Part shown: positions 42,501 through 50,799 of the stretch, piece by piece
Position numbering within the stretch: the stretch's first letter is position 1
Layout: every line of letters begins with the position of its first letter
DNA from: Cellulomonas cellasea
Lineage (GTDB): Bacteria; Actinomycetota; Actinomycetes; Actinomycetales; Cellulomonadaceae
Direction of reading: 5' to 3'
Assembly (NCBI RefSeq): GCF_006538745.1
Contig: NZ_BJLR01000016.1
Location: 186,001 to 250,000, forward strand
DNA length: 64,000 bases
Position numbers and translations under genes: made by a program
Notes under the pieces: model-generated
Databases searched by the model: none
Told to the model about the DNA's origin: nothing
Seen by the model: the letters and a program-made list of their open reading frames with translations, nothing else

Positions 42501-43469
42501 TCAGAACCCCGTCGGCTCCCGCGGCGTGTACGGGGCCTCGAGGGTGCGGACCTCGTCGTCGGTGAGCTCGACGTCGAGCGCCTCGACCGCGTCCGCGAGG
42601 TGGTGCGGCTTCGTCGGGCCGACGATCGGGGCGTCGACCACCGGGTTGCGCAGGACCCACGCGAGCGCGACCTGCGCCATCGGGATGCCGCGACCCTCGG
42701 CGACCTGCTGCACCGCGTCGACGACCGCCCGGTCGCCGTCCCCGAAGAACCGCTGCCCGACGGGGTCGTTCGTGAAGCGCGTCGTGCTCTCCCCGAACGG
42801 CCGCGCGAGCCGGCCCTTGGCGAGCGGGCTCCACGGCAGGGCGCCGACGCCCTGGTGCGCGAGGAGCCCGAACATCTCCCGCTCCTCCTCGCGCTGCATG
42901 AGGCTGTACTGGTCCTGCATCGACACGAAGCGGGTCCACCCGCCGAGGTCGGCGGCGTGCTGCATCGTCGCGAGCTGCCACGCGTACATCGAGGACGCCC
43001 CGATGTACCGGGCCTTGCCGGCCTTCACGACGTCGTGCAGCGCCTCCATCGTCTCCTCGACCGGGGTCTCGGGGTCGAAGCGGTGGATCTGGTAGAGGTC
43101 GACGTAGTCGGTCCCGAGCCGCGTGAGGGACGCGTCGACCTGCTCCAGGATCGCCTTGCGCGAGAGGCCCTGGCCGCCCGGGCCGTCGTGCATCCGGAAG
43201 AACACCTTGGTCGCCAGGACCAGGTCCTCGCGGCGGGTGTACCGCCGGATCGCGCGCCCGACGATCTCCTCGGAGCTGCCGTCGCTGTAGACGTTCGCGG
43301 TGTCCCAGAACGTGATGCCGAGGTCGAGCGCCTGCCGGAAGACCGGCTCGGCCGCGTCGTCGTCGAGCGTCCAGGCGTTGGTGCCGCGGGACGGCTCGCC
43401 GAAGCTCATGCAGCCGAGCGCGATGCGGCTGACCCGGAGGCCCGAGGTGCCGAGGCGGGTGTGCTCCAC
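42501..43469 (-). CDS. Aldo/keto reductase
   Basis: 322-residue NADPH-dependent oxidoreductase with a TIM barrel. The catalytic tetrad is visible: Asp in FWDTANVYSDG, Tyr in VYSDGSSEE, Lys in LATKVFFRM and His in LYQIHRFDP. It opens EHTRLGTSGLRVSRIALGCMSFG and ends in the AKR motif LDVELTDDEVRTLEAPY. It belongs to the YakC/Tas-like AKR branch. GTG 43469 is the start from homology. Substrate unknown. Confidence 0.92.
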   Translation of the reverse strand: MEHTRLGTSGLRVSRIALGCMSFGEPSRGTNAWTLDDDAAEPVFRQALDLGITFWDTANVYSDGSSEEIVGRAIRRYTRREDLVLATKVFFRMHDGPGGQGLSRKAILEQVDASLTRLGTDYVDLYQIHRFDPETPVEETMEALHDVVKAGKARYIGASSMYAWQLATMQHAADLGGWTRFVSMQDQYSLMQREEEREMFGLLAHQGVGALPWSPLAKGRLARPFGESTTRFTNDPVGQRFFGDGDRAVVDAVQQVAEGRGIPMAQVALAWVLRNPVVDAPIVGPTKPHHLADAVEALDVELTDDEVRTLEAPYTPREPTGF

Positions 43470-43536
43470 GTGCTGCTCCGTCCGTCGTGGGGGCCGGGCG
43501 CGGGCCGTGACCGTCCGCGCCGGCGGTGCGTCCGTC

Positions 43537-43800
43537 CTACCGGACGTCGCCCGCGCCGCGCGAGCGGTACGCGGTCCAGACCGTGTACAGGCCGAGCGCG
43601 ACGACGACCGCGCCGAGCCCGCCGATGACCCAGTTCCAGACGCTCGCGTCGCCCGAGGAGAGCGCGTCGTACTGGAAGCCGATGACGACGGCGCCGAGGA
43701 CCGCGCGGTAGGTGCCGGTCCACCACCAGCGCTCCTGCGTCGGCGGCTGCGGCTCGTCCGGCTCGGGGGTCGTCTCGGGGGAGGGCTGCACGGAGGACAT
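43537..43800 (-). CDS. Small membrane protein with two helices
   Basis: 87 residues: a Pro/Glu-rich cytosolic N-terminus (1-22), WWWTGTYRAVLGAVVIGFQYDAL as the first hydrophobic segment and VWNWVIGGLGAVVVALGLYTVW as the second (residues about 24-45 and 54-74). Start ATG 43800. It is divergent from the YqgE gene. Not recognised; a two-helix accessory protein. Confidence 0.72.
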   Translation of the reverse strand: MSSVQPSPETTPEPDEPQPPTQERWWWTGTYRAVLGAVVIGFQYDALSSGDASVWNWVIGGLGAVVVALGLYTVWTAYRSRGAGDVR

Positions 43801-43882
43801 GCGCCCAGGGTCCCACGGCGGGGACCGCCGACCGTGACGGCGGGGACCTGCGGACCGGCGCCGTCTCGCCGATGATGGAGGG

Positions 43883-44446
43883 GTGACGGACACACCGGCG
43901 CTCAGCGGGCAGCTCCTGGTGGCGCGCTCGCGCTTGTCCGACCCGAGCTTCCACCGGGCCGTCGTGCTGCTGCTCGACCACGGCGACGAGGGCGCGTTCG
44001 GCGTCGTGCTCAACCGGCCCGTGCCCGTCGACGTGGACGTCGTGCTGCCCGCGTGGCAGGACGCCGTCGCCGAGCCCGCGGTCCTGTTCCAGGGCGGTCC
44101 GGTCGGGCTGGACGGCGCCCTCGGCGTGGCCGTGGCCCCGGTCGGCGCGGCCCTGCCCTCGACGGTCGACCGGATGGTCGGGCCGTTCGGGCTCGTCGAC
44201 CTCGACTCGGACCCGGCGGACCTCGTGGGGCGCGTCACGGGCGTCCGGGTGTTCGCGGGCCACTCGGGCTGGGGTGCGGGGCAGCTCGAGGAGGAGATCG
44301 AGGAGGGCGCCTGGTTCGTCGTGCCGGCCGAGGCGGACGACGCGATGACGTCCGAGCCCGACGACCTGTGGCGGCGCGTGCTGCGCCGGCAGGGCGGCGA
44401 CCTGGCGATCGTGTCGACGTTCGCGGAGGACGCGAGCCTGAACTAG
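43883..44446 (+). CDS. YqgE/AlgH family protein
   Basis: 187-residue cytosolic protein of UPF0301. ALSGQLLVARSRLSDPSFHRAVVLLL and GAFGVVLNRP are the family hallmarks, with FAGHSGWGAGQLEEEI in the second half. Start GTG 43883. The family is widespread in bacteria; its molecular role is not settled. Confidence 0.93.
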   Translation: MTDTPALSGQLLVARSRLSDPSFHRAVVLLLDHGDEGAFGVVLNRPVPVDVDVVLPAWQDAVAEPAVLFQGGPVGLDGALGVAVAPVGAALPSTVDRMVGPFGLVDLDSDPADLVGRVTGVRVFAGHSGWGAGQLEEEIEEGAWFVVPAEADDAMTSEPDDLWRRVLRRQGGDLAIVSTFAEDASLN

Positions 44447-44521
44447 CGGGACGGGTCGCGCCCGCGCGGACGAGCGTCCCCGCCCCGAGCCGCAGGGCGC
44501 GTCGTTCCCGAGCCGGACGCG

Positions 44522-44562
44522 CGACGGCGCCCGCCGACCGGAGTGGTCGACGGGCGCCGTCG
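44522..44562. terminator. Bidirectional terminator between YqgE and ene-reductase genes
   Basis: CGACGGCGCCCG and complement form a 12-base outer stem, with an inner CGACC/GGTCG stem separated by one unpaired base on each side. Confidence 0.8.
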
Positions 44563-44613
44563 GGCACGCGCCGGGGTGGCCGCGCGTGGCCGCGTGGTCG
44601 CGCGGTCCCGCGG

Positions 44614-45735
44614 TCAGGACAGCGAGGCGTCCGACGTCGCGAGCACCGGGTAGTCGACGTAGCCGCCCTCGTCGCCGCCGTAGAACGTCGCGACGTCCGG
44701 CTCGTTGAGCTCGGCGCCCGTGCGGAGCCGGTCGACGAGGTCGGGGTTCGCGAGGGCCCAGGTGCCGACCGTCACGACGTCCGCGATCCCGGTCTCGAGG
44801 TCCTTCACGCGGGTCGCGAGGTCGGCGCCGCCGCGGTTCACCAGGAGCGAGCCGGGCCACGCGGCACGGATCGAGGCCAGCAGGTCCTCGTCGCCCGCGT
44901 GCAGCACGTGCAGGTAGGCCAGGCCGAGCGGCGCGAGCGCGTCGACGAGCGGGCCGTAGACCTCGTGCGTCTGCGTCTCGACGATGTCGTTGTACGGGTT
45001 CCCGGGGGAGATCCGGATGCCGGTGCGCTCCGCGCCGATCTCCTCGGCGACGGCCGTGGCGACCTCGACGACGAAGCGGATGCGGTTCTCGACGCTGCCG
45101 CCGTACTGGTCCGTGCGGTGGTTGGTGTTGTCCGCGAGGAACTGGTGCAGCAGGTAGCCGTTGGCGGAGTGCAGCTCGACGCCGTCAGCCCCGGCGGCGA
45201 TCGCCCGGGCGGCGGCGGCCCGGAAGTCCTGCACGGTCGCGGCGACCTCGTCGGTCGTGAGCGCGCGCGGCTCGGGCATCGGCTGCGGGCCGGTGGCCGT
45301 GAACATGACGCCCTCGGCGGCGACCGCGGACGGCGCGACGAGCTGCCGGTGGTGCGGGGTGTTGTCGGGGTGCCCGACGCGCCCGACGTGCATGAGCTGG
45401 ACGACGAGGTGGCCGCCCGCGGCGTGCACGGCGTCGGTCACGAGCCGCCAGCCGGCGACCTGCGCGTCGGTGTGCAGACCGGGCGTCAGCAGATAGCCCT
45501 GACCGTCCTCGGACGGCTGCGTGCCCTCGGTGATGAGCAGGCCGAGCGACGCGCGCTGCGCGTAGTACGTGGCGTTGAGCTCGGTCGGCACGCCCTCGGG
45601 CGTCGCGCGGTCGCGCGTCATCGGGGCCATCGCGAGGCGGTGGGTCAGCGCGAGGCCGCCCACGGTCACGGGCTGCCACAGCGGGCTGTCCGCCGAGGTC
45701 GCGTCGTGCACGGGGGTCGAGGTCGTGGAGGTCAT
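44614..45735 (-). CDS. Old yellow enzyme family alkene reductase
   Basis: 373-residue FMN enzyme reducing activated C=C bonds with NAD(P)H. The barrel opens LWQPVTVGGLALTHRLAMAPMTRDRATPEG, given here as location 20-49. The substrate/FMN site lies in ELHSANGYLLHQFLADNTN followed by RTDQYGGSVENRIRF, the classic OYE signature. Start ATG 45735. It is divergent from a MarR gene, and a perfect inverted repeat (45762-45781) sits between them, so it is probably induced when MarR senses an electrophile or oxidant. Confidence 0.94.
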   Translation of the reverse strand: MTSTTSTPVHDATSADSPLWQPVTVGGLALTHRLAMAPMTRDRATPEGVPTELNATYYAQRASLGLLITEGTQPSEDGQGYLLTPGLHTDAQVAGWRLVTDAVHAAGGHLVVQLMHVGRVGHPDNTPHHRQLVAPSAVAAEGVMFTATGPQPMPEPRALTTDEVAATVQDFRAAAARAIAAGADGVELHSANGYLLHQFLADNTNHRTDQYGGSVENRIRFVVEVATAVAEEIGAERTGIRISPGNPYNDIVETQTHEVYGPLVDALAPLGLAYLHVLHAGDEDLLASIRAAWPGSLLVNRGGADLATRVKDLETGIADVVTVGTWALANPDLVDRLRTGAELNEPDVATFYGGDEGGYVDYPVLATSDASLS

Positions 45736-45761
45736 GGCGTGCTCCCAGGTCGGTCGTCCAG

Positions 45762-45781
45762 TTACCTGTTCGGACAGGTAA
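45762..45781. promoter_or_regulatory. Perfect inverted repeat, candidate MarR operator
   Basis: TTACCTGT-TCGG-ACAGGTAA: eight-base perfect arms, four-base centre, 27 bases before the ene-reductase ATG. It is locally AT-richer than its surroundings, as operators overlapping promoters often are. A second short palindrome, TACCG-AG-CGGTA, lies at 45830-45841 nearer the MarR gene. Confidence 0.8.
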
Positions 45782-45893
45782 ACGGGTCCAACCCGCATCT
45801 CGGTCAGGACATTCCCGGCCGTCCGAGGTTACCGAGCGGTAGTCTGCTGCTCGAGCAGGGAAGCGCCTGCGCCGACGCCGAGGAGGGGTCGCG

Positions 45894-46388
45894 ATGGAGA
45901 GCTCGCTGCGGATGCCGAGCGCGGCGGCGACCGGCCCGGCCAGCCACGCGGTGTTCCGCGTCGCGCGACTGCACCGGATGCTCGCCGGCGCGCTGCTCCG
46001 GGAGATCGGGCTGCACCCCGGTCAGGAGCTCGTGATGATGCAGCTCTGGGACGCGGGGCCGCAGCGCCCGGCCGACCTGGTCCACGCGCTCGACTCCGAC
46101 ACCGCGACGATGACCCGGACCGTCCAGCGGCTCGAGCGCGCGGGCTTCGTGCGGCGCACCCCGTCGCCGACCGACCGACGCGCGGTGATCGTCGAGGCCA
46201 CGCCGGCGAGCCAGGGGCTGCGCGAGAAGGTCGAGGTGCTCTGGGGGCGGCTCGAGGGATACACGCTCGACGGCCTGGCCGACGGCGAGCGCGCGCAGGT
46301 GCTCGACGCGCTCGCGGTGCTCGAGCGCAACCTGGAGGTCGCGACGTCGGAGCAGTGCGCGTTCCGGGTGGCGGCGCCGCGGGGGTGA
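45894..46388 (+). CDS. MarR-family regulator
   Basis: 164-residue winged-helix repressor. The DNA-binding part runs QRPADLVHALDSDTATMTRTVQRLERAGFVRR (about 60-91) and the wing is RTPSPTDRRAVIVEATPA. Flanking helices give the dimer interface. A single cysteine near the C-terminus (TSEQCAFRV) could be a redox sensor. GAGGAGGGG precedes ATG 45894. Divergent from the ene-reductase it likely controls. Confidence 0.93.
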   Translation: MESSLRMPSAAATGPASHAVFRVARLHRMLAGALLREIGLHPGQELVMMQLWDAGPQRPADLVHALDSDTATMTRTVQRLERAGFVRRTPSPTDRRAVIVEATPASQGLREKVEVLWGRLEGYTLDGLADGERAQVLDALAVLERNLEVATSEQCAFRVAAPRG

Positions 46389-46728
46389 CCCCAGCGCTCG
46401 GTCAGTCCCAGAACGGGGGCAGGTCGTCCTCGTCGAGGGAGCTGGTCGGGGGGATGTCGGTCATCTGGCTCATGTCCACACTCTCGGCAGTGCATCGCCG
46501 CGACTGAGGGGACCAAAGGCCTGGACAGGGGGTGAGACCGGGCCGGTACGGGAGGCGGCGGGCCGGGAGCGGGCTCGGGGCCGACGGGGTGCTCGACCGC
46601 GTCGCGCGTCCCGGTGCTGGTGAGAGCCGCTGTCCGGGCGTCGGAGCAGTGCCGTGGGGACGCCGGCTGGACGGCCGGAGCGGTGCGGGAGGTGCGCCGT
46701 CGACGACTGTGTCGTCGGCCACGATCGC
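46389..46728. other. 340-base gap between MarR and TetR genes with one possible small ORF
   Basis: The only plausible coding stretch is a 23-codon minus-strand ORF at 46402-46473 (MSQMTDIPPTSSLDEDDLPP then FWD). Its acidic, Pro/Trp-containing end is unlike random GC-rich frames, but its ribosome site is weak. A two-cysteine frame overlapping it is not supported. No hairpin of note was found. Confidence 0.45.
46402..46473 (-). CDS. Possible 23-residue peptide
   Basis: ATG 46473 to TGA; the peptide is acidic with a DDLPPFWD end. It lies 13 bases past the MarR stop on the other strand. No family is recognised. GAGAGTGTGG upstream is a poor ribosome site. It may be a chance ORF. Confidence 0.25.
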   Translation of the reverse strand: MSQMTDIPPTSSLDEDDLPPFWD

Positions 46729-47323
46729 TCAGCCGACGCCGCCCGCGGAGACGAGGGACTCGACGGCCGCCCGGAGCCCGTCGCTCGCGCGCTGGGCGTC
46801 GTCGAGGTAGCCGGCCACCATCGCGCCGTCGCGCAGCATCATGAACGTGCGGGCGGCGCCGGCCGCGTCGGGGTGGCCGCTGCGCTCGAGCGCGTGGCGC
46901 GCGACGCCCTCGAGCCACGCGCGGTGCTCGACGACGGCGGCGTGCACGGGGTGCGCCGGGTCCGGGTACTCGGCGGCGGCGTTGATGAACGGGCAGCCGC
47001 GGAAGCCGGTGCGGCAGATCTCGCCGCCCATGCCCTCCACCATCGCGCGCAGCAGGGCTGCGGCGTCCTGCGGGTCCTGCGGCTCGACGCCGACGCGGGC
47101 GCGGACCTCGGCGTCCTGCGCGCGCAGGTAGGCGACGACGAGCTCCTCCTTGCCGGGGAAGTGCCGGTAGAACGTGGCCCGCGTGACCTGCGCCTCCGCG
47201 ACGATCCGGTCGACCCCGACCGACGTGGATGCCCTCGGTGTAGAAGAGCCGCGACGCGGCGCGCAGCAGGCGCTCCCGGGCCGCCGAGGTGCGCTCGGGG
47301 GCGGGGGCGGTCGCACTGGTCAT
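46729..47323 (-). pseudogene. TetR-family regulator with a +1 frameshift
   Basis: From ATG 47323 the frame encodes a normal TetR start (TSAARERLLRAASRLFYTEGIH) and then turns into nonsense. The continuation VGVDRIVAEAQVTRATFYRHFPGKEELV and the whole ligand domain (ICRTGFRGCPFINAAAEYPD is the TetR_C-like part) are in another frame. Removing one base near 47224 restores GIHSVGVDRIVAE, the usual family sequence. As written the gene is broken unless translation starts at GTG 47316 in the second frame, which would scramble helix 1. It diverges from ohr, whose promoter it should control. It could be a real mutation or a sequencing error. Confidence 0.8.
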
Positions 47324-47371
47324 GGCGTCACAGTAGGCGGCGGCCGGGTCCCTGCCAAGGCGAAAAGAGGG

Positions 47372-47385
47372 AGAACGTTCGGTCT
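47372..47385. promoter_or_regulatory. Candidate TetR operator box 1
   Basis: AGAACGTTCGGTCT, 12 of 14 identical to box 2, containing the palindrome GAACGTTC. Lies between the divergent TetR and ohr genes, 49 bases from the TetR start. Confidence 0.68.
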
Positions 47386-47423
47386 TGCGCGCGCGGCGGA
47401 TCGGTGCGACGGTGGACACGGAA

Positions 47424-47437
47424 AGAACGATCGTTCT
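47424..47437. promoter_or_regulatory. Candidate TetR operator box 2
   Basis: AGAACGATCGTTCT, a perfect 14-base palindrome, 40 bases before the ohr start and 52 bases (about five helical turns) from box 1. Confidence 0.78.
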
Positions 47438-47477
47438 CCTGATGCTCCGCCGTCGCTCCCGCAGAAGGGTCCACACC

Positions 47478-47900
47478 ATGAACGCCGTGTACACCGCCGT
47501 CGCCACCGCCACCGGGGACGGCCGCAACGGCCACACCCGCTCGTCCGACGGCCTCGTCGACCACGACCTCGCGACCCCGAAGGAGATGGGCGGCGCGGGC
47601 GGCGCGACGAACCCCGAGCAGCTCTTCGCCGCCGGCTACGCCGCGTGCTTCCACTCGGCGCTGAAGATGGTCGCGCGCACCCGCAAGCTCGCGATCACCG
47701 ACTCCGCGGTCACCGCCGAGGTCGGCATCGGCCCGATCGAGCCCGTCGGCTTCGGCCTCACGGTCGCCCTGCACGTCGAGCTCGACGGCGTGGACCAGGC
47801 GACGGCGGAGGAGATCGTCGCGACCGCCCACACCGTCTGCCCGTACTCCAACGCGACGCGCGGCAACATCGACGTGACCCTGGACGTCACGGTCGCCTGA
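47478..47900 (+). CDS. ohr: Organic hydroperoxide resistance protein (Ohr/OsmC family)
   Basis: 140-residue thiol peroxidase that detoxifies organic hydroperoxides. The two redox cysteines are C57 (GYAACFHSAL) and C121 (HTVCPYSNATRGN), both in the canonical Ohr contexts. GGATNPEQLFAAGYAACF is the family hallmark. Start ATG 47478 from homology. Usually ohr is controlled by a MarR-type OhrR; here the divergent neighbour is a TetR gene with two shared operator boxes, so control is likely of that kind and probably lost or altered by the frameshift. Confidence 0.95.
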   Translation: MNAVYTAVATATGDGRNGHTRSSDGLVDHDLATPKEMGGAGGATNPEQLFAAGYAACFHSALKMVARTRKLAITDSAVTAEVGIGPIEPVGFGLTVALHVELDGVDQATAEEIVATAHTVCPYSNATRGNIDVTLDVTVA

Positions 47901-47986
47901 GGCCCCGGCCCCCGGCGGACGCACCGGCCCCGGCGCCCGGCGGACGCACCGGCCCGGCCGGCCCACCGGGCGCCGCGCCCTCGTGG

Positions 47987-50725
47987 TCAGCGGCAGGCCC
48001 GCTTCACGCAGCGGGCGAGCCCGCCCGCGTCGACCCCGTGCCGCTCGAGCAGCGCGCGCACGCCCTCGTCGGCCAGCAGGCACAGCAGCAGCCCGCACGT
48101 GTCGAGGTGCGTCGTCGTGCCGCCCGCGCCCGGGTCGATCACGACGGGTGGGGTGTCGTCGCCCCGCGCCCACACCGCGAGCGTCCGGAGCTCCTCGCGC
48201 GTGAACCGGTCGCCGCGCAGGTCGGCCCCCGAGGCACGCACCAGGACGCGGTAGACGCCGGACGTCGTCGTCGCGACCGACGTCGTGAAGGCCCCCGGCC
48301 CGGTGGACGGCATCGCCTGCTCCCACGGCGCTCCCGCGGGCGGCGTGACGTGGGCCCGCACGGAGACGCTGTGGCGCAGCGGCACGCCGCTGTCGGTGAG
48401 CGTCGCCCGCACCAGGCCCGACGACCCGGGGAGCCGTGAGGCCTGGCTCACCGCGACGCCGAGGTTCAGCGCGCTGCGGGCCTGGACGCTCAGCGTGTAC
48501 GGGACGCCGTGCGTGTCGATCGCGAGCGTCACGAGCCGCAGGACCTGCGCCGCGAGCTCACGGTCCTCGAGCGCGTCGAGCCGGTGCCGCAGGTCCGTGA
48601 GCCACCGCTTGAGCCGGCCCCGGTCGACGGTGAGCACGACCTGCCAGCGGCCCTGCGCCGTGGGCGGCACCAGGACGTCCGCGGGGACGACCCGCAGGGC
48701 GCGGTAGGCGTCGCCCACGGCCTCCTCGGCGCCGGCCCCCGCGGTCACGGACGTGCCGTCGGGCGCGACGACCTCGACGTCGATCACGCCGACCATCTCC
48801 CCGAGCAGCAGCACGTCCGTGCGGATGTCCGCGCTCGTCAGCCGGAACGGCTCGACGGACCGGCCGCCGACCGGCACGAAGCCGTCCGGGTCGACGACGA
48901 CCGCCGCGTTGGTGGCCCCCGCGAGGACCTGGGCGAAGTACTTCTGCAGCAGGAGCTGGTCGTGGACCCCGGGGTTGCCCGTGAGCATGACGTACCCGCC
49001 GGTGCCGTCGGCCAGGTCGGAGAGCGCGATGGGGTTGAGCTGCTCGGGCGTGCCGAGGCCGATGCCGAACACGCGGCTGTGGACCGACGAGGCGGCGGCG
49101 GCGATGGTCTTGTCGGCGGTCTCGTGGCCGTCGGTGAAGACGATCGTGGCGGTGCTGTCGTACTGGCCGGTGACCGCGGCCAGCTGCGCCGCCGCGAGCT
49201 CGAGGCCGTCGCCGATGGCCGTCAGCCCGCCGGGCGTGACCACGGTGTCGGTGATGGCGTCCGCGGCGAGCAGCCGCCCGGCGCCGCCGATCATCGGCCC
49301 GGCCGGGGCGACCGGTGTGGCGGGCGACGCGTCGACGTCGAAGCGCACCACGCCCACGCCGTCGGTCGCGTCGAGCAGCGCGACGAACAGCGGCGCCGAG
49401 TCGTGCAGCACGTCCATGCGGCTCTTGAGCGGCAGCCCGGAGGGCAGACTCACGCTGCCCGACCGGTCCAGTACCAGCGACGTGCCGACCGTCGGGTTCG
49501 GCACGACCGTCGCGGTGATGTCGACGACGAACACCTCGCCGGTGCTCGCCGTCAGGGTCGCGGTGCCGGCGGCGGCTGTCCCCGCCGCCCCGGGCGTGAA
49601 CAGGACCCACACCAGCACGTCCCGCTCCTCGTAGCCCTGTGGCTCGGGCGACGTCACAGGTGTGTCGAGGATCGTGAACGGCCCGGTCACCGTGGCGTCC
49701 ACGGCGATGCTCGCGACCGACCGGACCCGCAGGCGCACCGCGCGGGCCGTCGGCAGGTGCTCGACGACCCCCACGAACCGCAGCTGGTCGCCGGGCAGCG
49801 GTGCCACCTGCTCGACCGACGTCGGCAGCGTGTCGTAGGCGGGCGGACGGACCACGGACGGGTCCCGGCAGTCCTTGACCACGACGGCCGACGACGCGCC
49901 GACCCACGGCTCGATCGGCGCGCCGAACTCGACGGTCCCGTCCCAGGGCTGGAGCGTCGCGCGGATGCTCTCCGGCCCGGTCGTCTCGGACTGGTCCCCG
50001 TAGACGAGGTCCGGGTCGAGCCGCCACTCCTCGCCGGGCTGCGCCTGCCACATCGCGAAGAGCCGGTCGACGTTGCTGTGCAGCAGGAACACGAACGGGT
50101 CCTCGAAGGCCCGGTGCGAGTCCTGGATCGTGCTGCCGGACCCGAAGAAGCCGTGCGTCGTGTTGTGCGACGCCTCCACCGCGGTGCGGAACACCGTCCA
50201 CTGCTGGGCCTGCGGCGTCCCGTCGGTGCTCGTGAGGATGTCGGCGTCCGGCTGCACCGCGGGTGCCCCGGCCTGGCAGAGCCGCACGACCTCCATCGGC
50301 GGGTCGGTGAAGCTGCCGGTCTGGTCCCGGCTGCCCGCGAGCACGCCGCCGTTGTGCAGCGCGGCGAGGGGCCCGTCGAGCATCCCGTCGGCCCGGCCCA
50401 GCAGCGCCGCGGAGAGCAGCGCGACGGTGCCGCCCTGCCCGTCCGACGCCGCGCGCGGGTCCTCCGTCCAGTCCCAGTAGTGCAGCGCGACGTCCGGGTC
50501 CGCCTGCTGGAGCAGCGCCTCGTACCGGTTGACGAGCTCCCGGTGCCACGGGAGGAACGAGTTGCCGCCGTGGTTGTGGGTGGCCTCGTGGATCTGGTCC
50601 TGCTTGTCCCAGTACGACACCCCGTCGAGGAACGTCGTCAGGTCGGCCTGGAGCACGGCGTCGACGTAGGCCTGCTGCTCGGCTGCGCTCAGGTGCGCGA
50701 AGTTCCGCCGGATCGGTCCGGACAT
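47987..50725 (-). CDS. Tyrosinase-von Willebrand factor A fusion protein
   Basis: 912 residues with an unusual domain order. Residues 1-about 270 are a type-3 copper tyrosinase domain: CuA histidines in HEATHNHGGNSFLPWHREL (H46, H50 or H52, and H61) and CuB histidines in HNTTHGFFG and EDPFVFLLHSNVDRLFAMW. A beta-rich linker (about 300-420) leads to a VWA domain (about 425-620) with MIDAS DRSGSVS. Two further beta domains follow; the end holds CGLLLCLLADEGVRALLERHG and three cysteines. No signal peptide is seen, so export would need a partner. Start ATG 50725 is set by the tyrosinase start (SGPIRRNFAHLSAAEQ). It might oxidise phenols on a protein surface held by VWA. It overlaps nothing; a LysR-like gene lies 74 bases upstream on the same strand. 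Confidence 0.88.
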   Translation of the reverse strand: MSGPIRRNFAHLSAAEQQAYVDAVLQADLTTFLDGVSYWDKQDQIHEATHNHGGNSFLPWHRELVNRYEALLQQADPDVALHYWDWTEDPRAASDGQGGTVALLSAALLGRADGMLDGPLAALHNGGVLAGSRDQTGSFTDPPMEVVRLCQAGAPAVQPDADILTSTDGTPQAQQWTVFRTAVEASHNTTHGFFGSGSTIQDSHRAFEDPFVFLLHSNVDRLFAMWQAQPGEEWRLDPDLVYGDQSETTGPESIRATLQPWDGTVEFGAPIEPWVGASSAVVVKDCRDPSVVRPPAYDTLPTSVEQVAPLPGDQLRFVGVVEHLPTARAVRLRVRSVASIAVDATVTGPFTILDTPVTSPEPQGYEERDVLVWVLFTPGAAGTAAAGTATLTASTGEVFVVDITATVVPNPTVGTSLVLDRSGSVSLPSGLPLKSRMDVLHDSAPLFVALLDATDGVGVVRFDVDASPATPVAPAGPMIGGAGRLLAADAITDTVVTPGGLTAIGDGLELAAAQLAAVTGQYDSTATIVFTDGHETADKTIAAAASSVHSRVFGIGLGTPEQLNPIALSDLADGTGGYVMLTGNPGVHDQLLLQKYFAQVLAGATNAAVVVDPDGFVPVGGRSVEPFRLTSADIRTDVLLLGEMVGVIDVEVVAPDGTSVTAGAGAEEAVGDAYRALRVVPADVLVPPTAQGRWQVVLTVDRGRLKRWLTDLRHRLDALEDRELAAQVLRLVTLAIDTHGVPYTLSVQARSALNLGVAVSQASRLPGSSGLVRATLTDSGVPLRHSVSVRAHVTPPAGAPWEQAMPSTGPGAFTTSVATTTSGVYRVLVRASGADLRGDRFTREELRTLAVWARGDDTPPVVIDPGAGGTTTHLDTCGLLLCLLADEGVRALLERHGVDAGGLARCVKRACR

Positions 50726-50799
50726 GGTGCCACCCCCTCGTGGTCGTCGGGGGGAGGACGTCCGGGCGGCTGCCGCGATACGTCGTCGACGTGCCGGGA

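Noticed and set aside
46402-46510. Short zinc-ribbon-like frame (MHCRECGHEPDD) overlapping the 23-residue ORF
   Set aside because: Only one cysteine pair, and it runs into MarR-antisense sequence with shadow composition.
46729-47316. Intact 195-residue TetR protein starting at GTG 47316
   Set aside because: Its first 30 residues are Pro/Arg-rich and do not form TetR helix 1, while the correct helix 1 lies in the other frame; a frameshift explains the data better.
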